A stretch of 64,000 bases of DNA from CAYJAB01 sp964368305 (GCA_964368305.1 CAYJAB010000004.1:1-64000); one strand, 5' to 3'. Positions 44,609 to 53,798 are shown, counted from the first letter of the stretch. The notes: generated by a model not told the origin, from the letters alone. Made by a program: numbers and translations.

Positions 44609-45904
44609 TTACTTTAAGATTTCCTCAATAATTCTTCCATCGATATCTTCCATTTCAAATCCAAGCATTTTTGCAAGTGTAGGTGCTTCATCAACCATTT
44701 GAGCAACCTCAACAACAACCCCTTCTTTAACATTAGGCCCACACGCAATAAATGTTGTCTGTTCTTCTTTTGAAGGTAAATGACCATGTGACGCGAATGA
44801 GAATTTATAATTCCCTTTAGCAGTTTTCGAGAATAAATTATCTCCATATAATGTATTTCCGAATGCTATATTCTCTTTCCCCTCAATCACAAAATCAAAA
44901 GGTCCTTCAAGATGGTATAACTCTTTTGCTTCTTCTTTTGTAAAGACGTAGCCTATAACTTCATCTTTATCATTTTTCATGTCCAATAACATTTTATGAA
45001 TTTCTTCTTTCAATGCCACGTCATTTTTGTCTTTTATCTCAACCCAAGCACTCAATCCAACTGAGTGACAGTAAACACGATAATCAATCAATTCACCCTC
45101 TTCAGTTGCATTAATATATCCTTTTTGTTTTAAATATACATTAAAGTTGTATACATGTTTAACATCACTTTGACCATGATCCCCTAATATAACAAAATTA
45201 GTATTTTCAAAGTCTCCATATCTTCTAATACTTTCAAGAATAACACCAAATTCTTCATCATGACGTTTTAATTGCTCAAGTGTGTATTCATTGTGTAATC
45301 CATTGGCATGTCTTACAGAATCAAGATCACACATCTTCACAAGCATCACATCTGGTTGATTATAATCTCTAATAATATCTGGTGCCAGTGCCATAGTATA
45401 ATGATCCAAACTTCTACTTATTCCTTTCATATGATACCCATATTTCCAAAAATAACGCTCAATTAATTCTTGCGATGATGTATCTGTTAAAAATTGTAAA
45501 GGATCATTTCCTTTATATCCTACAGGAATAATCATTGGCATATTCAAGTCAATATCAGCACCACCACTTACTGGCCAGCTTAATGAACATGTGAAATATC
45601 CATTCTCTTTTGCATAATCCATAAGTGTTTTACATTTAATATCACTACGCATTGTATACCAAGGTGCATCATGTCTTCCTGCTTCAACTTGTTCGTTATG
45701 TGGAATTTGATGTTTATCTACATAAGTTCCAGTTAAAATAGAAACATGACATGGATATGTTAATGAAGGATATACAGTTTCTACTCTTTTTATATATGAT
45801 CCTTTTTCAAACATAAATTTGAAGTTAGGAAGTGTTTTCATATATTCTACATCACTACTACATAATGCATCTAAGCAAAATACTAACAACTTTGGTTTTT
45901 TCAT
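44609..45904 (-). CDS. alkaline phosphatase superfamily phosphodiesterase/nucleotide pyrophosphatase
   Basis: A 431-residue protein of the type I phosphodiesterase/nucleotide pyrophosphatase group (PF01663-like). The first metal ligand is Asp12 (FCLDAL), the nucleophile Thr49 in YPSLTYPCH, and the second site includes MCDLDSVRH and LGDHGQSDV, with a late His in FASHGHLPS. There is no signal peptide or membrane helix, so it acts in the cytoplasm, on imported material if the operon logic holds. Lying between the binding protein and the ATPase, it suggests the cargo is a phosphodiester or is released from one, for example a glycerophosphodiester. That is inference. Confidence 0.87.
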   Translation of the reverse strand: MKKPKLLVFCLDALCSSDVEYMKTLPNFKFMFEKGSYIKRVETVYPSLTYPCHVSILTGTYVDKHQIPHNEQVEAGRHDAPWYTMRSDIKCKTLMDYAKENGYFTCSLSWPVSGGADIDLNMPMIIPVGYKGNDPLQFLTDTSSQELIERYFWKYGYHMKGISRSLDHYTMALAPDIIRDYNQPDVMLVKMCDLDSVRHANGLHNEYTLEQLKRHDEEFGVILESIRRYGDFENTNFVILGDHGQSDVKHVYNFNVYLKQKGYINATEEGELIDYRVYCHSVGLSAWVEIKDKNDVALKEEIHKMLLDMKNDKDEVIGYVFTKEEAKELYHLEGPFDFVIEGKENIAFGNTLYGDNLFSKTAKGNYKFSFASHGHLPSKEEQTTFIACGPNVKEGVVVEVAQMVDEAPTLAKMLGFEMEDIDGRIIEEILK

Positions 45905-45922
45905 AATTTCTCACTTTCTTTT

Positions 45923-45987
45923 AAAAAACCCCCAATTCACGATGTAAATAACTATTGATTAATCATAATTATAATGTGAACTGGAGG
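45923..45987 (-). terminator. long hairpin terminator between the binding-protein gene and the rest of its operon
   Basis: The minus strand folds CCTCCAGTTCAC against GTGAATTGGGGG (12 pairs, two or three G-U) with further pairing in the AT-rich centre, then TTTTTT. It would end most transcripts after the substrate-binding protein and let a minority read into the downstream phosphodiesterase and ABC genes. Confidence 0.75.
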
Positions 45988-46004
45988 TATATTTTATTTA
46001 AAAA

Positions 46005-47291
46005 TTAGTTTCCTTTTAATGCATCAGCAGTTTCTGCAACAGCATCATCTAAAGCTGTTTTAGCATCTTTAACACCTAAAGCAACTTCCTGAGTAGCTTT
46101 TTTAAGTGCAGTTCTAACTTCACTAGAACCTTCAACTGCAGGTAAATATCCTATATTTTTTAAACTTTCAACTAATGTAGCTACAACTGGATTTTCATCA
46201 GTATACGTAGCATATTCAGCAGTTTCTTGTGCAGCAGTCATTACAGGTACCGCACCATAAATCATAGCCCATTCAGCATTTACTTCTGGTTGAATAAACC
46301 ATTTTGCAAACTCATAACTAGCTAGAGCTTTTTCAGGTGTTGTTTTAAACGCTAAGAAACTTGATCCCCAAGAACTAACATATTTTTCTGGTCCTTCTTG
46401 TGGAACTGGTGCTGTAGCCATCTCAAATTTATTGTCAACTGCAGATGCAACAAATCCGTAACCAGCACTTGAACCAATATAACTTGCAACCGCTTCACTT
46501 CCAAATGGATTTGAGAAGTATTGATCTTCCCCAACTAAACGATATACACCTTCATCAACTAAGTTTCCGAAGTTTTCTAGTTCAGCAACTGCGATATCAC
46601 TGTTGATTTCAGCAGTATTTGTATCCGTATTAATATATCCACTTCCTGCTTGCATAATAAACATTTGCATTCCGTCTACTTCAGAATCGAAACCAAATGC
46701 AGGTTTTCCTGTATGTGCAGTAATGATACGGCTATTATTTTCAAGCTCTGTCCATGTCGCTGGAACAGTAAGCCCTAATTCATCATATAATGTTTTATTA
46801 TAATAGAATACTTCTCCTGTTTTAATAACAGGCATTAAATATAATTTACCATCCCATTGTGTGACTTCTTCATAAACTGCTTCACTCATTAAACTAGAAT
46901 AATTTTCAATTCCAATTTCTGGATGATCTACATATTCAGAAAAATCTACAATTAAATCATCTGCTACATATCTTGATGCAACTGTTGGGAAAGTAAAGAT
47001 CATATCTGGACCTACTCCATTTCTTACAGCTTGCATAACTTTTGATTCAAAATCTGTTAATGGTTGTTGTTGAAGAACTACATCTACCATTTCATTTTCT
47101 CCATTAAATCGATCTACAATTTCTTGTAACCCTTCTGAATGATATTCAGATAAAGTATGCCAAATTACTACTTCTTGTTTTTCTTCTAGAGTTGTTAATA
47201 CTCCTTGATCATCCCCACCACTTGTTGATGGAGTAGAACTACAACCTACTAATACACTTAAAACTACTAAAATCAATAATAATTTTTTCAT
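46005..47291 (-). CDS. ABC transporter substrate-binding lipoprotein (family 1, UgpB/MalE type)
   Basis: A 428-residue exported lipoprotein: hydrophobic signal and lipobox VGCSS (Cys17), then the extracellular solute-binding family 1 fold (VVIWHTLSEYHSEGLQEIVDRFN, PDMIFTFPTVASRYVADD, GKLYLMPVIKTGEVFYYNKTLYDELG, FAKWFIQPEVNAEWAMIYGAVPV). This family binds sugars and glycerol phosphates. GGAGG lies upstream of the ATG. A hairpin terminator sits immediately downstream, so this subunit is probably made in excess over the membrane components. Confidence 0.93.
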   Translation of the reverse strand: MKKLLLILVVLSVLVGCSSTPSTSGGDDQGVLTTLEEKQEVVIWHTLSEYHSEGLQEIVDRFNGENEMVDVVLQQQPLTDFESKVMQAVRNGVGPDMIFTFPTVASRYVADDLIVDFSEYVDHPEIGIENYSSLMSEAVYEEVTQWDGKLYLMPVIKTGEVFYYNKTLYDELGLTVPATWTELENNSRIITAHTGKPAFGFDSEVDGMQMFIMQAGSGYINTDTNTAEINSDIAVAELENFGNLVDEGVYRLVGEDQYFSNPFGSEAVASYIGSSAGYGFVASAVDNKFEMATAPVPQEGPEKYVSSWGSSFLAFKTTPEKALASYEFAKWFIQPEVNAEWAMIYGAVPVMTAAQETAEYATYTDENPVVATLVESLKNIGYLPAVEGSSEVRTALKKATQEVALGVKDAKTALDDAVAETADALKGN

Positions 47292-47328
47292 GCTATTGCA
47301 TTTCCTCCCCGCATTTCTGCCTAAAATA

Positions 47329-47357
47329 ATATTAAAATATATATTAAACTTTTACAA
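47329..47357 (-). promoter_or_regulatory. candidate sigma-A promoter of the binding-protein/phosphodiesterase operon
   Basis: Minus-strand TTGTAA (47352-47357), 17-nt spacer, TAATAT (47329-47334), 38 nt upstream of the start codon. Confidence 0.5.
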
Positions 47358-47362
47358 GTATT

Positions 47363-47377
47363 TTAACAGAATGTTAA
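47363..47377. promoter_or_regulatory. perfect palindrome between divergent genes, candidate operator
   Basis: TTAACA-GAA-TGTTAA, six perfectly paired bases on either side of 3 nt. It lies 5 nt upstream of the -35 box of the binding-protein promoter and about 40 nt before the RNase J-like gene, positioned to control both. Confidence 0.4.
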
Positions 47378-47415
47378 CAATTAAATATGATATACTTTTA
47401 AAAAAGGAAAAATAT

Positions 47416-48831
47416 ATGAAAACACAATTAAAATTTTATTCTGGAATTCACACAATCGGTGGAGTATGTATGAGTATTATATACAATAATCAGCGAATTA
47501 TATTAGAACTTGGTGCAGCATATAACCCGTCGAGTGATGTCTTTGATGGAAAAGTACTTCAACGTGACTCTAATTATATCTCAGATAGTATTCTACTTGG
47601 TTTAATACCAAAAGTTGAGGGAATTTATCCTAAAGAATATATTAAAAATATTGATTTAAAATCATATGAAGAAGTTCAACTTCCTACAACTGCCTTTATA
47701 TCACACCTACATTTAGACCATATGCTCTTTATGGGAATGCTGCATGATGAAGTTGATATTTATTTATGCAAAGAAGCACAAGTAATCGAGCAGGCTTTAC
47801 AAGATACAAATCAAGGCTGTTATTCGATTAGAAAAGTAGACTACAAAGACTTTTCACATCTAGACACTATATATATTGGTGACATTAAAATTACACCATA
47901 CTTAATAAATCCAAGAAGTTATAAAGATTGGTCTTTTTATGTAGAAACCCCTGATTTAAAACTACATTATACAGGAGATGTTATTTTACATAATGCAAAT
48001 GCTGAAAATGTTTTAAATGAAATGAAATGGTTGAAAGAAAAAAATATTGATGTTTTAGTATGTGATGCAACAAGTTTTATGGATTCTACAATGGAGATGA
48101 TATATGCAAATGCAAACACTGAAGTAATAGCAGACAAAAATCTTCCACCTAATATGCTTGATGAGAAGATGGTTGAAAACCAATTGCTAGAAAACATGAA
48201 AAATAAAACTGGATTATGTGTCATTAATTTTTATCAAAGAGAAATGGCAGAAGTGGAAAAATTTGAACATATGGCAAAACAATGTAATAGAATCCTGATT
48301 TTAGAACCAAAGACTGCTTATATCGTTTATAAATTTTTCAATAAAAAAGTGAATATATATTTACCAGATTTTAAAGAAAATAAACATAATGACAAGCAAT
48401 GGTATAAGACATTAATCAAAAATGCAACACTTGTAACAAACGAAGAAATTACATTAAACCCTCATAAATATCTACTACAGAATTCTTATGAATATATTAT
48501 GGAGTTATTTTCACTACCTCAAGAAAACGCAAGCTACCTGCACTCAGGAGGAATCCCAATCGGTAGTTTTGATCCAGCATACAATAATTTAAAATCTATT
48601 CTTAGTAAAACGAAATTTGAATATGTTAGTTTCTTCTGTGAGAACTATTTTACACACGCTTATCCATCTCAAGTAAAGTATTATGTAGATCAAATAAACG
48701 CAAATGTACTCATACCTTCTCATTCATTTAATCCAGAGAGACTTAAACCAAAAAAAGATAGACAACAGCTGATACCATTATTAAATGAAACGTATGTTTA
48801 TCATAATCATAAATTAGTTAAAAAAGTATAA
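47416..48831 (+). CDS. MBL-fold, beta-CASP (RNase J-like) hydrolase of unknown substrate
   Basis: A 471-residue protein. The metal site HLHLDH (residues about 98-103) is followed by YTGDVILH, another ligand block, and the C-terminal section YPSQVKYYVDQINANVLIPSHSFNPERLKP resembles the end of the RNase J core (a histidine-serine motif preceding an IPxH element). That argues for the beta-CASP nuclease group. It is not RNase J itself, which is about 555 residues and has other landmarks. The start at ATG 47416 follows AAGGA and gives a good N-terminus; the frame from 47290 is not credible. TATACT lies about 25 nt upstream. Nucleic-acid or phosphoester cleavage is inferred. Confidence 0.78.
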   Translation: MKTQLKFYSGIHTIGGVCMSIIYNNQRIILELGAAYNPSSDVFDGKVLQRDSNYISDSILLGLIPKVEGIYPKEYIKNIDLKSYEEVQLPTTAFISHLHLDHMLFMGMLHDEVDIYLCKEAQVIEQALQDTNQGCYSIRKVDYKDFSHLDTIYIGDIKITPYLINPRSYKDWSFYVETPDLKLHYTGDVILHNANAENVLNEMKWLKEKNIDVLVCDATSFMDSTMEMIYANANTEVIADKNLPPNMLDEKMVENQLLENMKNKTGLCVINFYQREMAEVEKFEHMAKQCNRILILEPKTAYIVYKFFNKKVNIYLPDFKENKHNDKQWYKTLIKNATLVTNEEITLNPHKYLLQNSYEYIMELFSLPQENASYLHSGGIPIGSFDPAYNNLKSILSKTKFEYVSFFCENYFTHAYPSQVKYYVDQINANVLIPSHSFNPERLKPKKDRQQLIPLLNETYVYHNHKLVKKV

Positions 48832-48833
48832 AA

Positions 48834-48913
48834 AAAGGAAAATAGTATAATGTTCACCTTCTATTATGTACAATAATTTGCAAGGATAGTTATAACTATT
48901 TTCTTTTTTTTTA
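48834..48913. terminator. convergent terminator region with a long hairpin
   Basis: AAAAAAGGAAAATAGT pairs with ACTATTTTCTTTTTT across a large loop of about 48 nt, serving the plus-strand hydrolase gene and the minus-strand gene that ends at 48923. Confidence 0.6.
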
Positions 48914-48922
48914 AGTACTACA

Positions 48923-49525
48923 TTATTCTAAACTCGTTATATTAAAATCACAAATATCATCCCCATCCCCTAGTGTTTTTTTTCTATTCCAGACAAGTTT
49001 AGGATGCATATTACCATAAACTATGTCATCTCCTTTACAAAATGCTTTTGTAATCTCAGTTAATCCATACTTCTTACATATGTCAAAATATGGACATTTC
49101 AACATATCAAACCTCATCATACTTTGTGGTGTATCATAAAAAATCGCATCAAATTTTGCTTCTTTACCAAAATTTTTAATCGTCATTTTCTCAAAAAATT
49201 TAGGTGCTTTTTTATAAATGTTTGGAATCTTCAAAAAAAGTTTTAGTACCTTTGCCATTTTATTACTTCTGTATGCAATAAAATCACTTGTGAATGATAT
49301 TGAATCTTCCCTGGAAATGCCATAATTCATTTGTGCAAGTGTCAAAGCAATTGCTGGATATATTTTTACATTAGTATGATTTTTCTCTTTTTGTGATTCG
49401 TTTTTATTTTCTTCACATAATTTTATAAAAATATCTAATGATTCATTGTATATAGAATTTGACAATTGCTTCCCAAAACGTTTTGTTAATTGATGCTTTG
49501 ATTGGTTTAAAAAATTATTTTTCAT
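48923..49525 (-). CDS. L-2-amino-thiazoline-4-carboxylic acid hydrolase-like protein
   Basis: A 200-residue cytosolic protein. The segment YDTPQSMMRFDMLKCPYFDICKKYGLTEITKAFCKGDD, with invariant-looking Cys residues, then LVWNRKKTLGDGDDICDF, matches the family named after the Pseudomonas AtcB/L-2-amino-thiazoline-4-carboxylate hydrolase that opens the thiazoline ring toward cysteine. Many members, including this one, are short proteins of unproved activity. The gene lies 13 nt downstream of the second ABC exporter and is likely co-transcribed. A helper or detoxification role is possible but not shown. Confidence 0.75.
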   Translation of the reverse strand: MKNNFLNQSKHQLTKRFGKQLSNSIYNESLDIFIKLCEENKNESQKEKNHTNVKIYPAIALTLAQMNYGISREDSISFTSDFIAYRSNKMAKVLKLFLKIPNIYKKAPKFFEKMTIKNFGKEAKFDAIFYDTPQSMMRFDMLKCPYFDICKKYGLTEITKAFCKGDDIVYGNMHPKLVWNRKKTLGDGDDICDFNITSLE

Positions 49526-49538
49526 TTTACCTCATTAC

Positions 49539-51284
49539 TTAAATTATTTTCCAATTTAAATTCTCGCTTTGAAGGTTGATCATTGTTTTATAATCTTTAG
49601 ATTTCTCCAACAACTCATTATGTGTTCCTTCATCACATACAACACCTTCTTTTAATAAGACAATTTTGTTAGCACCTGCTATTGTGCGCATTCTATGCGC
49701 AATTACAATAACCGTTTTGTCACGTGTTAACCTTGCAATCGCTTTTTGTACTGCACTTTCATTTTGAATATCTAAAGAAGAGGTTGCTTCATCTAAAAAT
49801 ACAATAGGGGCATCTTTCAATAGTGCACGAGCAATTGAAATTCTTTGACGCTCTCCACCAGATAACTTAGAACCATTCTCCCCAATTAATGTATCGTATC
49901 CATTTGGTAAACTTAAGATAAAATCATGACACATCGCATCTTTAGATGCTATTATTACTTCTTCATCTGTTGCATTTTTCTTACCAATTCTAATGTTTTC
50001 CATAATCGTATTGTTAAAAAGAGTTACATCTTGAAAAACAATTGAGATATTCTTTAATAACGACTCTGGTTCAACTTGATTGATATTTATATCACCTATT
50101 GTAATAGAGCCTTTTTTAACATCCCAAAATCGTGCTGCGAGTTTCATAGCAGTTGACTTACCACTTCCTGATGGTCCAACAAGTGCAGTTACTTCATTTT
50201 GCTTAGCTGTAAAGCTTACCTTGTTTAAAATCATATCACTTTCTTCATATCCAAATTCTACATTATCAAAATGAATATCATAACCATTAGAAAGTTCAAT
50301 ATCTGATCCTGATTGTATAACTGTGTTATTATAATCATTCATTCTTTCTACACTTTTTAAGGTTATAAAAATACCAGCTAGATTAATAAGCGCTCCTGCA
50401 AGCGGATCATATATACGAGATGCTAACATCAAAAATACTAATAGTGTTAAAATGCTAATTTCATTATTCGCAAGTAAAGCTACCCCTACAACTGTAGTAG
50501 TACCAATTCCTAGTTTTAAGACAACTTGCGAAAAATTAACGAATGACCCTGTTATTAATTCTGATTGTATACTTGATTTTTCATATTTATCAAAATGTTC
50601 ACTCATTATGTTTAAGTGTGCTTCTTCACGGCTGTTTGCTTTAATATCTTTTATATTTTCAAGACATTCTTGTATTTTATCTACGTACTCTAGTTGTATT
50701 TTCTTTGTTTTGACTACATAGAAGTCTTGTATTTTTTTACTTAATACAATTAATATAAATGAAAGTGGAATAACCCATGTTAAAGAGAGTGCTAACCTCC
50801 AATCAAAAATATACATTGAACACGTCATAATAATTGTAGATATTATAGAACCAAAAAAACTTGGGATAAAGTGAGAAAATGCATTTTCCATTGTAGAAAC
50901 ATCACTCATTAGAGTGGTTGTTACATCAGATAGATCTTTTTTACCAAAAAAAGACAATGGTAGTTTTCTTAATGTCTCCGCTAAAGTAATACGAAGAGTT
51001 GCGCTTTCTTCATATGCTGAAATATAGCAAAAGTTATATTGAAAATAATAAGCAATCGTTAATACAATTATTAAAATAAGTGCATATGATAAATAAAATA
51101 AAATACTATATGTAAGTGGTAATCCATCTAAAATCGGTACCAATGTATCCTTAATAAAATAATATGAAATAGCACTCATTATCATTATTGCTAAGTTAAT
51201 AAAAACAGTAATACCTGTTGCTTTTAATAATTCACTTGCTCCTTTATCCGTAAGGACAAATTTTCTCTTTAAATAATTTTTCAT
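49539..51284 (-). CDS. ABC exporter half-transporter (ATPase plus membrane domain), second subunit
   Basis: A 581-residue protein with about six membrane helices (residues 15-300) followed by a nucleotide-binding domain: Walker A GPSGSGKST near residue 371, Q-loop VFQDVTLF, signature LSGGERQRISIARAL and Walker B PIVFLDEATSSLD. Signature and Walker sites look intact. It shares a base with the preceding half-transporter (TAATG), so the two are likely to form a heterodimer of the multidrug-type ABC-B class. The cargo is unknown. Confidence 0.9.
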   Translation of the reverse strand: MKNYLKRKFVLTDKGASELLKATGITVFINLAIMIMSAISYYFIKDTLVPILDGLPLTYSILFYLSYALILIIVLTIAYYFQYNFCYISAYEESATLRITLAETLRKLPLSFFGKKDLSDVTTTLMSDVSTMENAFSHFIPSFFGSIISTIIMTCSMYIFDWRLALSLTWVIPLSFILIVLSKKIQDFYVVKTKKIQLEYVDKIQECLENIKDIKANSREEAHLNIMSEHFDKYEKSSIQSELITGSFVNFSQVVLKLGIGTTTVVGVALLANNEISILTLLVFLMLASRIYDPLAGALINLAGIFITLKSVERMNDYNNTVIQSGSDIELSNGYDIHFDNVEFGYEESDMILNKVSFTAKQNEVTALVGPSGSGKSTAMKLAARFWDVKKGSITIGDININQVEPESLLKNISIVFQDVTLFNNTIMENIRIGKKNATDEEVIIASKDAMCHDFILSLPNGYDTLIGENGSKLSGGERQRISIARALLKDAPIVFLDEATSSLDIQNESAVQKAIARLTRDKTVIVIAHRMRTIAGANKIVLLKEGVVCDEGTHNELLEKSKDYKTMINLQSENLNWKII

Positions 51285-53077
51285 TATCTTTTCCCTCTAC
51301 TTTCATTCCACATAAATGCATTATTATATTCATTCCACATCTTATAATATAATCCCTCATTACTTAATAATTCATTATGGGTACCTGACTCTATTACTTT
51401 TCCGGCATCTATGACATATATTTTATCTACATTTTTTATAGTCGATAATCTATGTGCAATCATAACAACTGTTTTTCCTTTTGTTAACTCATTCATTGCA
51501 AGTTGTATTTCATGTTCATTTTCAGGATCAGCAAATGCTGTTGCTTCATCTAATAAAATAATAGGTGCATCTTTTAATATTGCTCTTGCAAGTGCAATTC
51601 TTTGTGCTTCACCTCCAGATAAATATACACCTTTGGAACCATAAATGGTGTTTATACCATTTGGAAGTTTATCAATAATATCTTCACATCGCGCAGCTTT
51701 TAAAGCAAAATTTACTTCCTCTTTTGTAGCATTTGGTTTTGATTCTAAAAGATTATCTAAAATACTTGCCTTATATAAATTTGCATTTTGAAATACAAAT
51801 GAGATTTTCGATAACAATTCTGATTGACCAACATCTTTTATATTGACACCGCCAATCGCTACTTCTCCTGCATCTACATCCCAAAATCTAGGAATTAAGG
51901 TAGCAAGTGTTGTTTTTCCGCCACCTGATGGGCCTACAAGAGCAATTGTTTGTCCTTGTGCAATCTCAATAGAAACATTATCTATTGCAGTATTCTGACT
52001 ATTTGGATATGTAAACGATACATTTTTTAATGAAATATCATAGGTCTCAATACTCTTAGGTGTGTCAGAATAAATCAATTGTTTATTTTGTAATAAATCA
52101 TCTATACGCTCTAATGCATCTTTTGCAAGCATTCCATGTTGCATTACCCACATTATTTTCATCATCATCATTGAAGCAATCGGTGTAAAAATTAAGTAAA
52201 AGAAGAAATAACTGAAATAAGTTACTACATCATTTTGCCCATTTATAACAAAAACAGAGAATAGCACTAAAAATATAGGCGTAGTCGCGAGAAACACTTG
52301 AAATAATGTCATTGGCATTCTCATTCTATAAGAATACCCTGATACTTGTGTTTTATAATATGTAATCACATCATGAAATTTCTTAAATGAAAAAATAGAC
52401 TGATTAAATGTTTTTACTACAGGAATACCGCGGACATACTCCGTAGCTTCGTTATTCATATTTTCTAGTGCGGATTGATATTGTCTTAAACGTTCAGGTT
52501 GATCTTTTCCCATACCAGACATCATTGCAACTGTTGCAAATATTAAAGGAAGTAAACTTACAATTCCTAATTTCCAATCAAATAAAAATAACAATATTAG
52601 TACGGTAATTGGTGTAACATATGCTCCTATTAAATCCGGAAGTTGATGTGCCAAATATGATTCTGTTGCTGAAGCATTGTCATTTATAATACGACGTAAT
52701 TTTCCACTTCCATTCTCTGTGAAAAAACCTAAAGGTAACTTCATTATATGATTCAATGAAGTTTTTCGGATGTTTTTCGCTATTCTAAATGCTGCAATAT
52801 GTGTACACATCAAAGCAATCGCATATATAATCATTGCGCTTACTGCTGTAAACACTGCATTCCATGCATTTAAAATTATGGTATCTGTTAATACTATATT
52901 TGGATATATCTCGATAATTTCTGTGACACATCGCCATATAAAGACCACTGGAAGCAATGATATGACTGTACTAACTGCAGACAACAACATACCTATCACT
53001 GTCAAGACTTGATACCCTTTTGCAAATATAAATAATCTCTTTAATAATGACTGCTTTTTACTACTTTCTTTTTTCAT
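51284..53077 (-). CDS. ABC exporter half-transporter (ATPase plus membrane domain), first subunit
   Basis: A 597-residue protein: membrane domain (about 20-320), then ATPase with Walker A GPSGGGKTT near residue 383, Q-loop VFQNANLY, signature LSGGEAQRIALARAI and Walker B IILLDEATAFADPENE. In the Walker B extension the usual SALD is replaced by AFADPE, as occurs in one partner of asymmetric heterodimeric exporters. The signature also has an Ala in LSGGEAQR. TetR lies directly upstream and is very probably its regulator. Confidence 0.9.
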   Translation of the reverse strand: MKKESSKKQSLLKRLFIFAKGYQVLTVIGMLLSAVSTVISLLPVVFIWRCVTEIIEIYPNIVLTDTIILNAWNAVFTAVSAMIIYAIALMCTHIAAFRIAKNIRKTSLNHIMKLPLGFFTENGSGKLRRIINDNASATESYLAHQLPDLIGAYVTPITVLILLFLFDWKLGIVSLLPLIFATVAMMSGMGKDQPERLRQYQSALENMNNEATEYVRGIPVVKTFNQSIFSFKKFHDVITYYKTQVSGYSYRMRMPMTLFQVFLATTPIFLVLFSVFVINGQNDVVTYFSYFFFYLIFTPIASMMMMKIMWVMQHGMLAKDALERIDDLLQNKQLIYSDTPKSIETYDISLKNVSFTYPNSQNTAIDNVSIEIAQGQTIALVGPSGGGKTTLATLIPRFWDVDAGEVAIGGVNIKDVGQSELLSKISFVFQNANLYKASILDNLLESKPNATKEEVNFALKAARCEDIIDKLPNGINTIYGSKGVYLSGGEAQRIALARAILKDAPIILLDEATAFADPENEHEIQLAMNELTKGKTVVMIAHRLSTIKNVDKIYVIDAGKVIESGTHNELLSNEGLYYKMWNEYNNAFMWNESRGKR

Positions 53078-53092
53078 AATTTCCCCTTTATA

Positions 53093-53112
53093 AAGTTAGT
53101 TAATGCTAACTT
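53093..53112. repeat. inverted repeat before the ABC exporter operon, possible regulator site
   Basis: AAGTTAG-6 nt-CTAACTT, seven perfectly paired bases, 16 nt upstream of the first ABC exporter start. It lies downstream of the tetR terminator, so it may be an operator for the TetR protein or an RNA hairpin over the leader. There is no T run, which argues against a terminator. Confidence 0.4.
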
Positions 53113-53114
53113 AT

Positions 53115-53145
53115 TTTTAAAAAATATTGAGGGATTCCCCTCAAT
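53115..53145 (-). terminator. terminator after the TetR gene
   Basis: ATTGAGGG and CCCTCAAT form an 8-bp stem around a 4-nt loop, then ATTTTTT on the minus strand. It would limit read-through from tetR into the exporters. Confidence 0.75.
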
Positions 53146-53160
53146 GAAGCCTAAACTAAA

Positions 53161-53766
53161 TTAACTTGTTAAAAGTTCTTTAAATCCTGTGTAATAAAAC
53201 TTTTGAACTTTACTGATATATTCAAAAGCCTCATCTTTTGATAATTCATGACGAATAACTTCAATCATGTTATTTACACCAGATGTAGAGATAACATGCA
53301 CAAAAAATAAGTTTATGTTATTGTTCTTAAATTGTTCATCACCAATTACTTTAAGTGAAGATTGCTCTTCAATTTCAATTAATAAATCTATGAAGTTTTC
53401 ATACTTTGACCCCTTAGAGCAATTAATAAGTAGTTTTGAGAGTTCAAATTCAGAATATATAAATTCTAAAACTTTATGTGTCCCAATCCCTACATTTTCA
53501 ACTGTTGATTGACTTTCAAAATCATAATCCTTTTCAGATTCAAGATGTACTTTTTCATATAAATCTAAAAATTCAACTGAAAAATCTTCAATAATTGCAT
53601 CAAACAATCCTTCTTTACTTTCAAAATGATTGTATAAGGCTCCAGTTGTTACTTTTGCTTTTTCAGCAAGTTCTCTTAATGTAACAACATCATATCCTTT
53701 TTCTAAAAATAGTTCTTTTGCACTACTTAAAATACGACTTTTTGTTTGTTGTGATGAATAGCTCAA
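53161..53766 (-). CDS. TetR family transcriptional regulator
   Basis: A 201-residue repressor. The N-terminal DNA-binding domain (about 8-55) has the family helix-turn-helix ELAEKAKVTTGALYNHFESKEGLF. The C-terminal ligand domain is acidic and divergent, so the inducer is unknown. AAGGAGA precedes the ATG. A perfect palindrome covers its promoter -10, suggesting autoregulation, and the adjacent ABC exporters are the likely targets. Confidence 0.88.
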   Translation of the reverse strand: MSYSSQQTKSRILSSAKELFLEKGYDVVTLRELAEKAKVTTGALYNHFESKEGLFDAIIEDFSVEFLDLYEKVHLESEKDYDFESQSTVENVGIGTHKVLEFIYSEFELSKLLINCSKGSKYENFIDLLIEIEEQSSLKVIGDEQFKNNNINLFFVHVISTSGVNNMIEVIRHELSKDEAFEYISKVQKFYYTGFKELLTS

Positions 53767-53798
53767 TTTAATCTCCTTTCATAACACAGTAATTTATA

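Noticed and set aside
47290..47416. Long N-terminal extension of the RNase J-like hydrolase from 47290.
   Set aside because: It would cover the divergent promoter and the palindrome and has no ribosome site; AAGGA supports ATG 47416.
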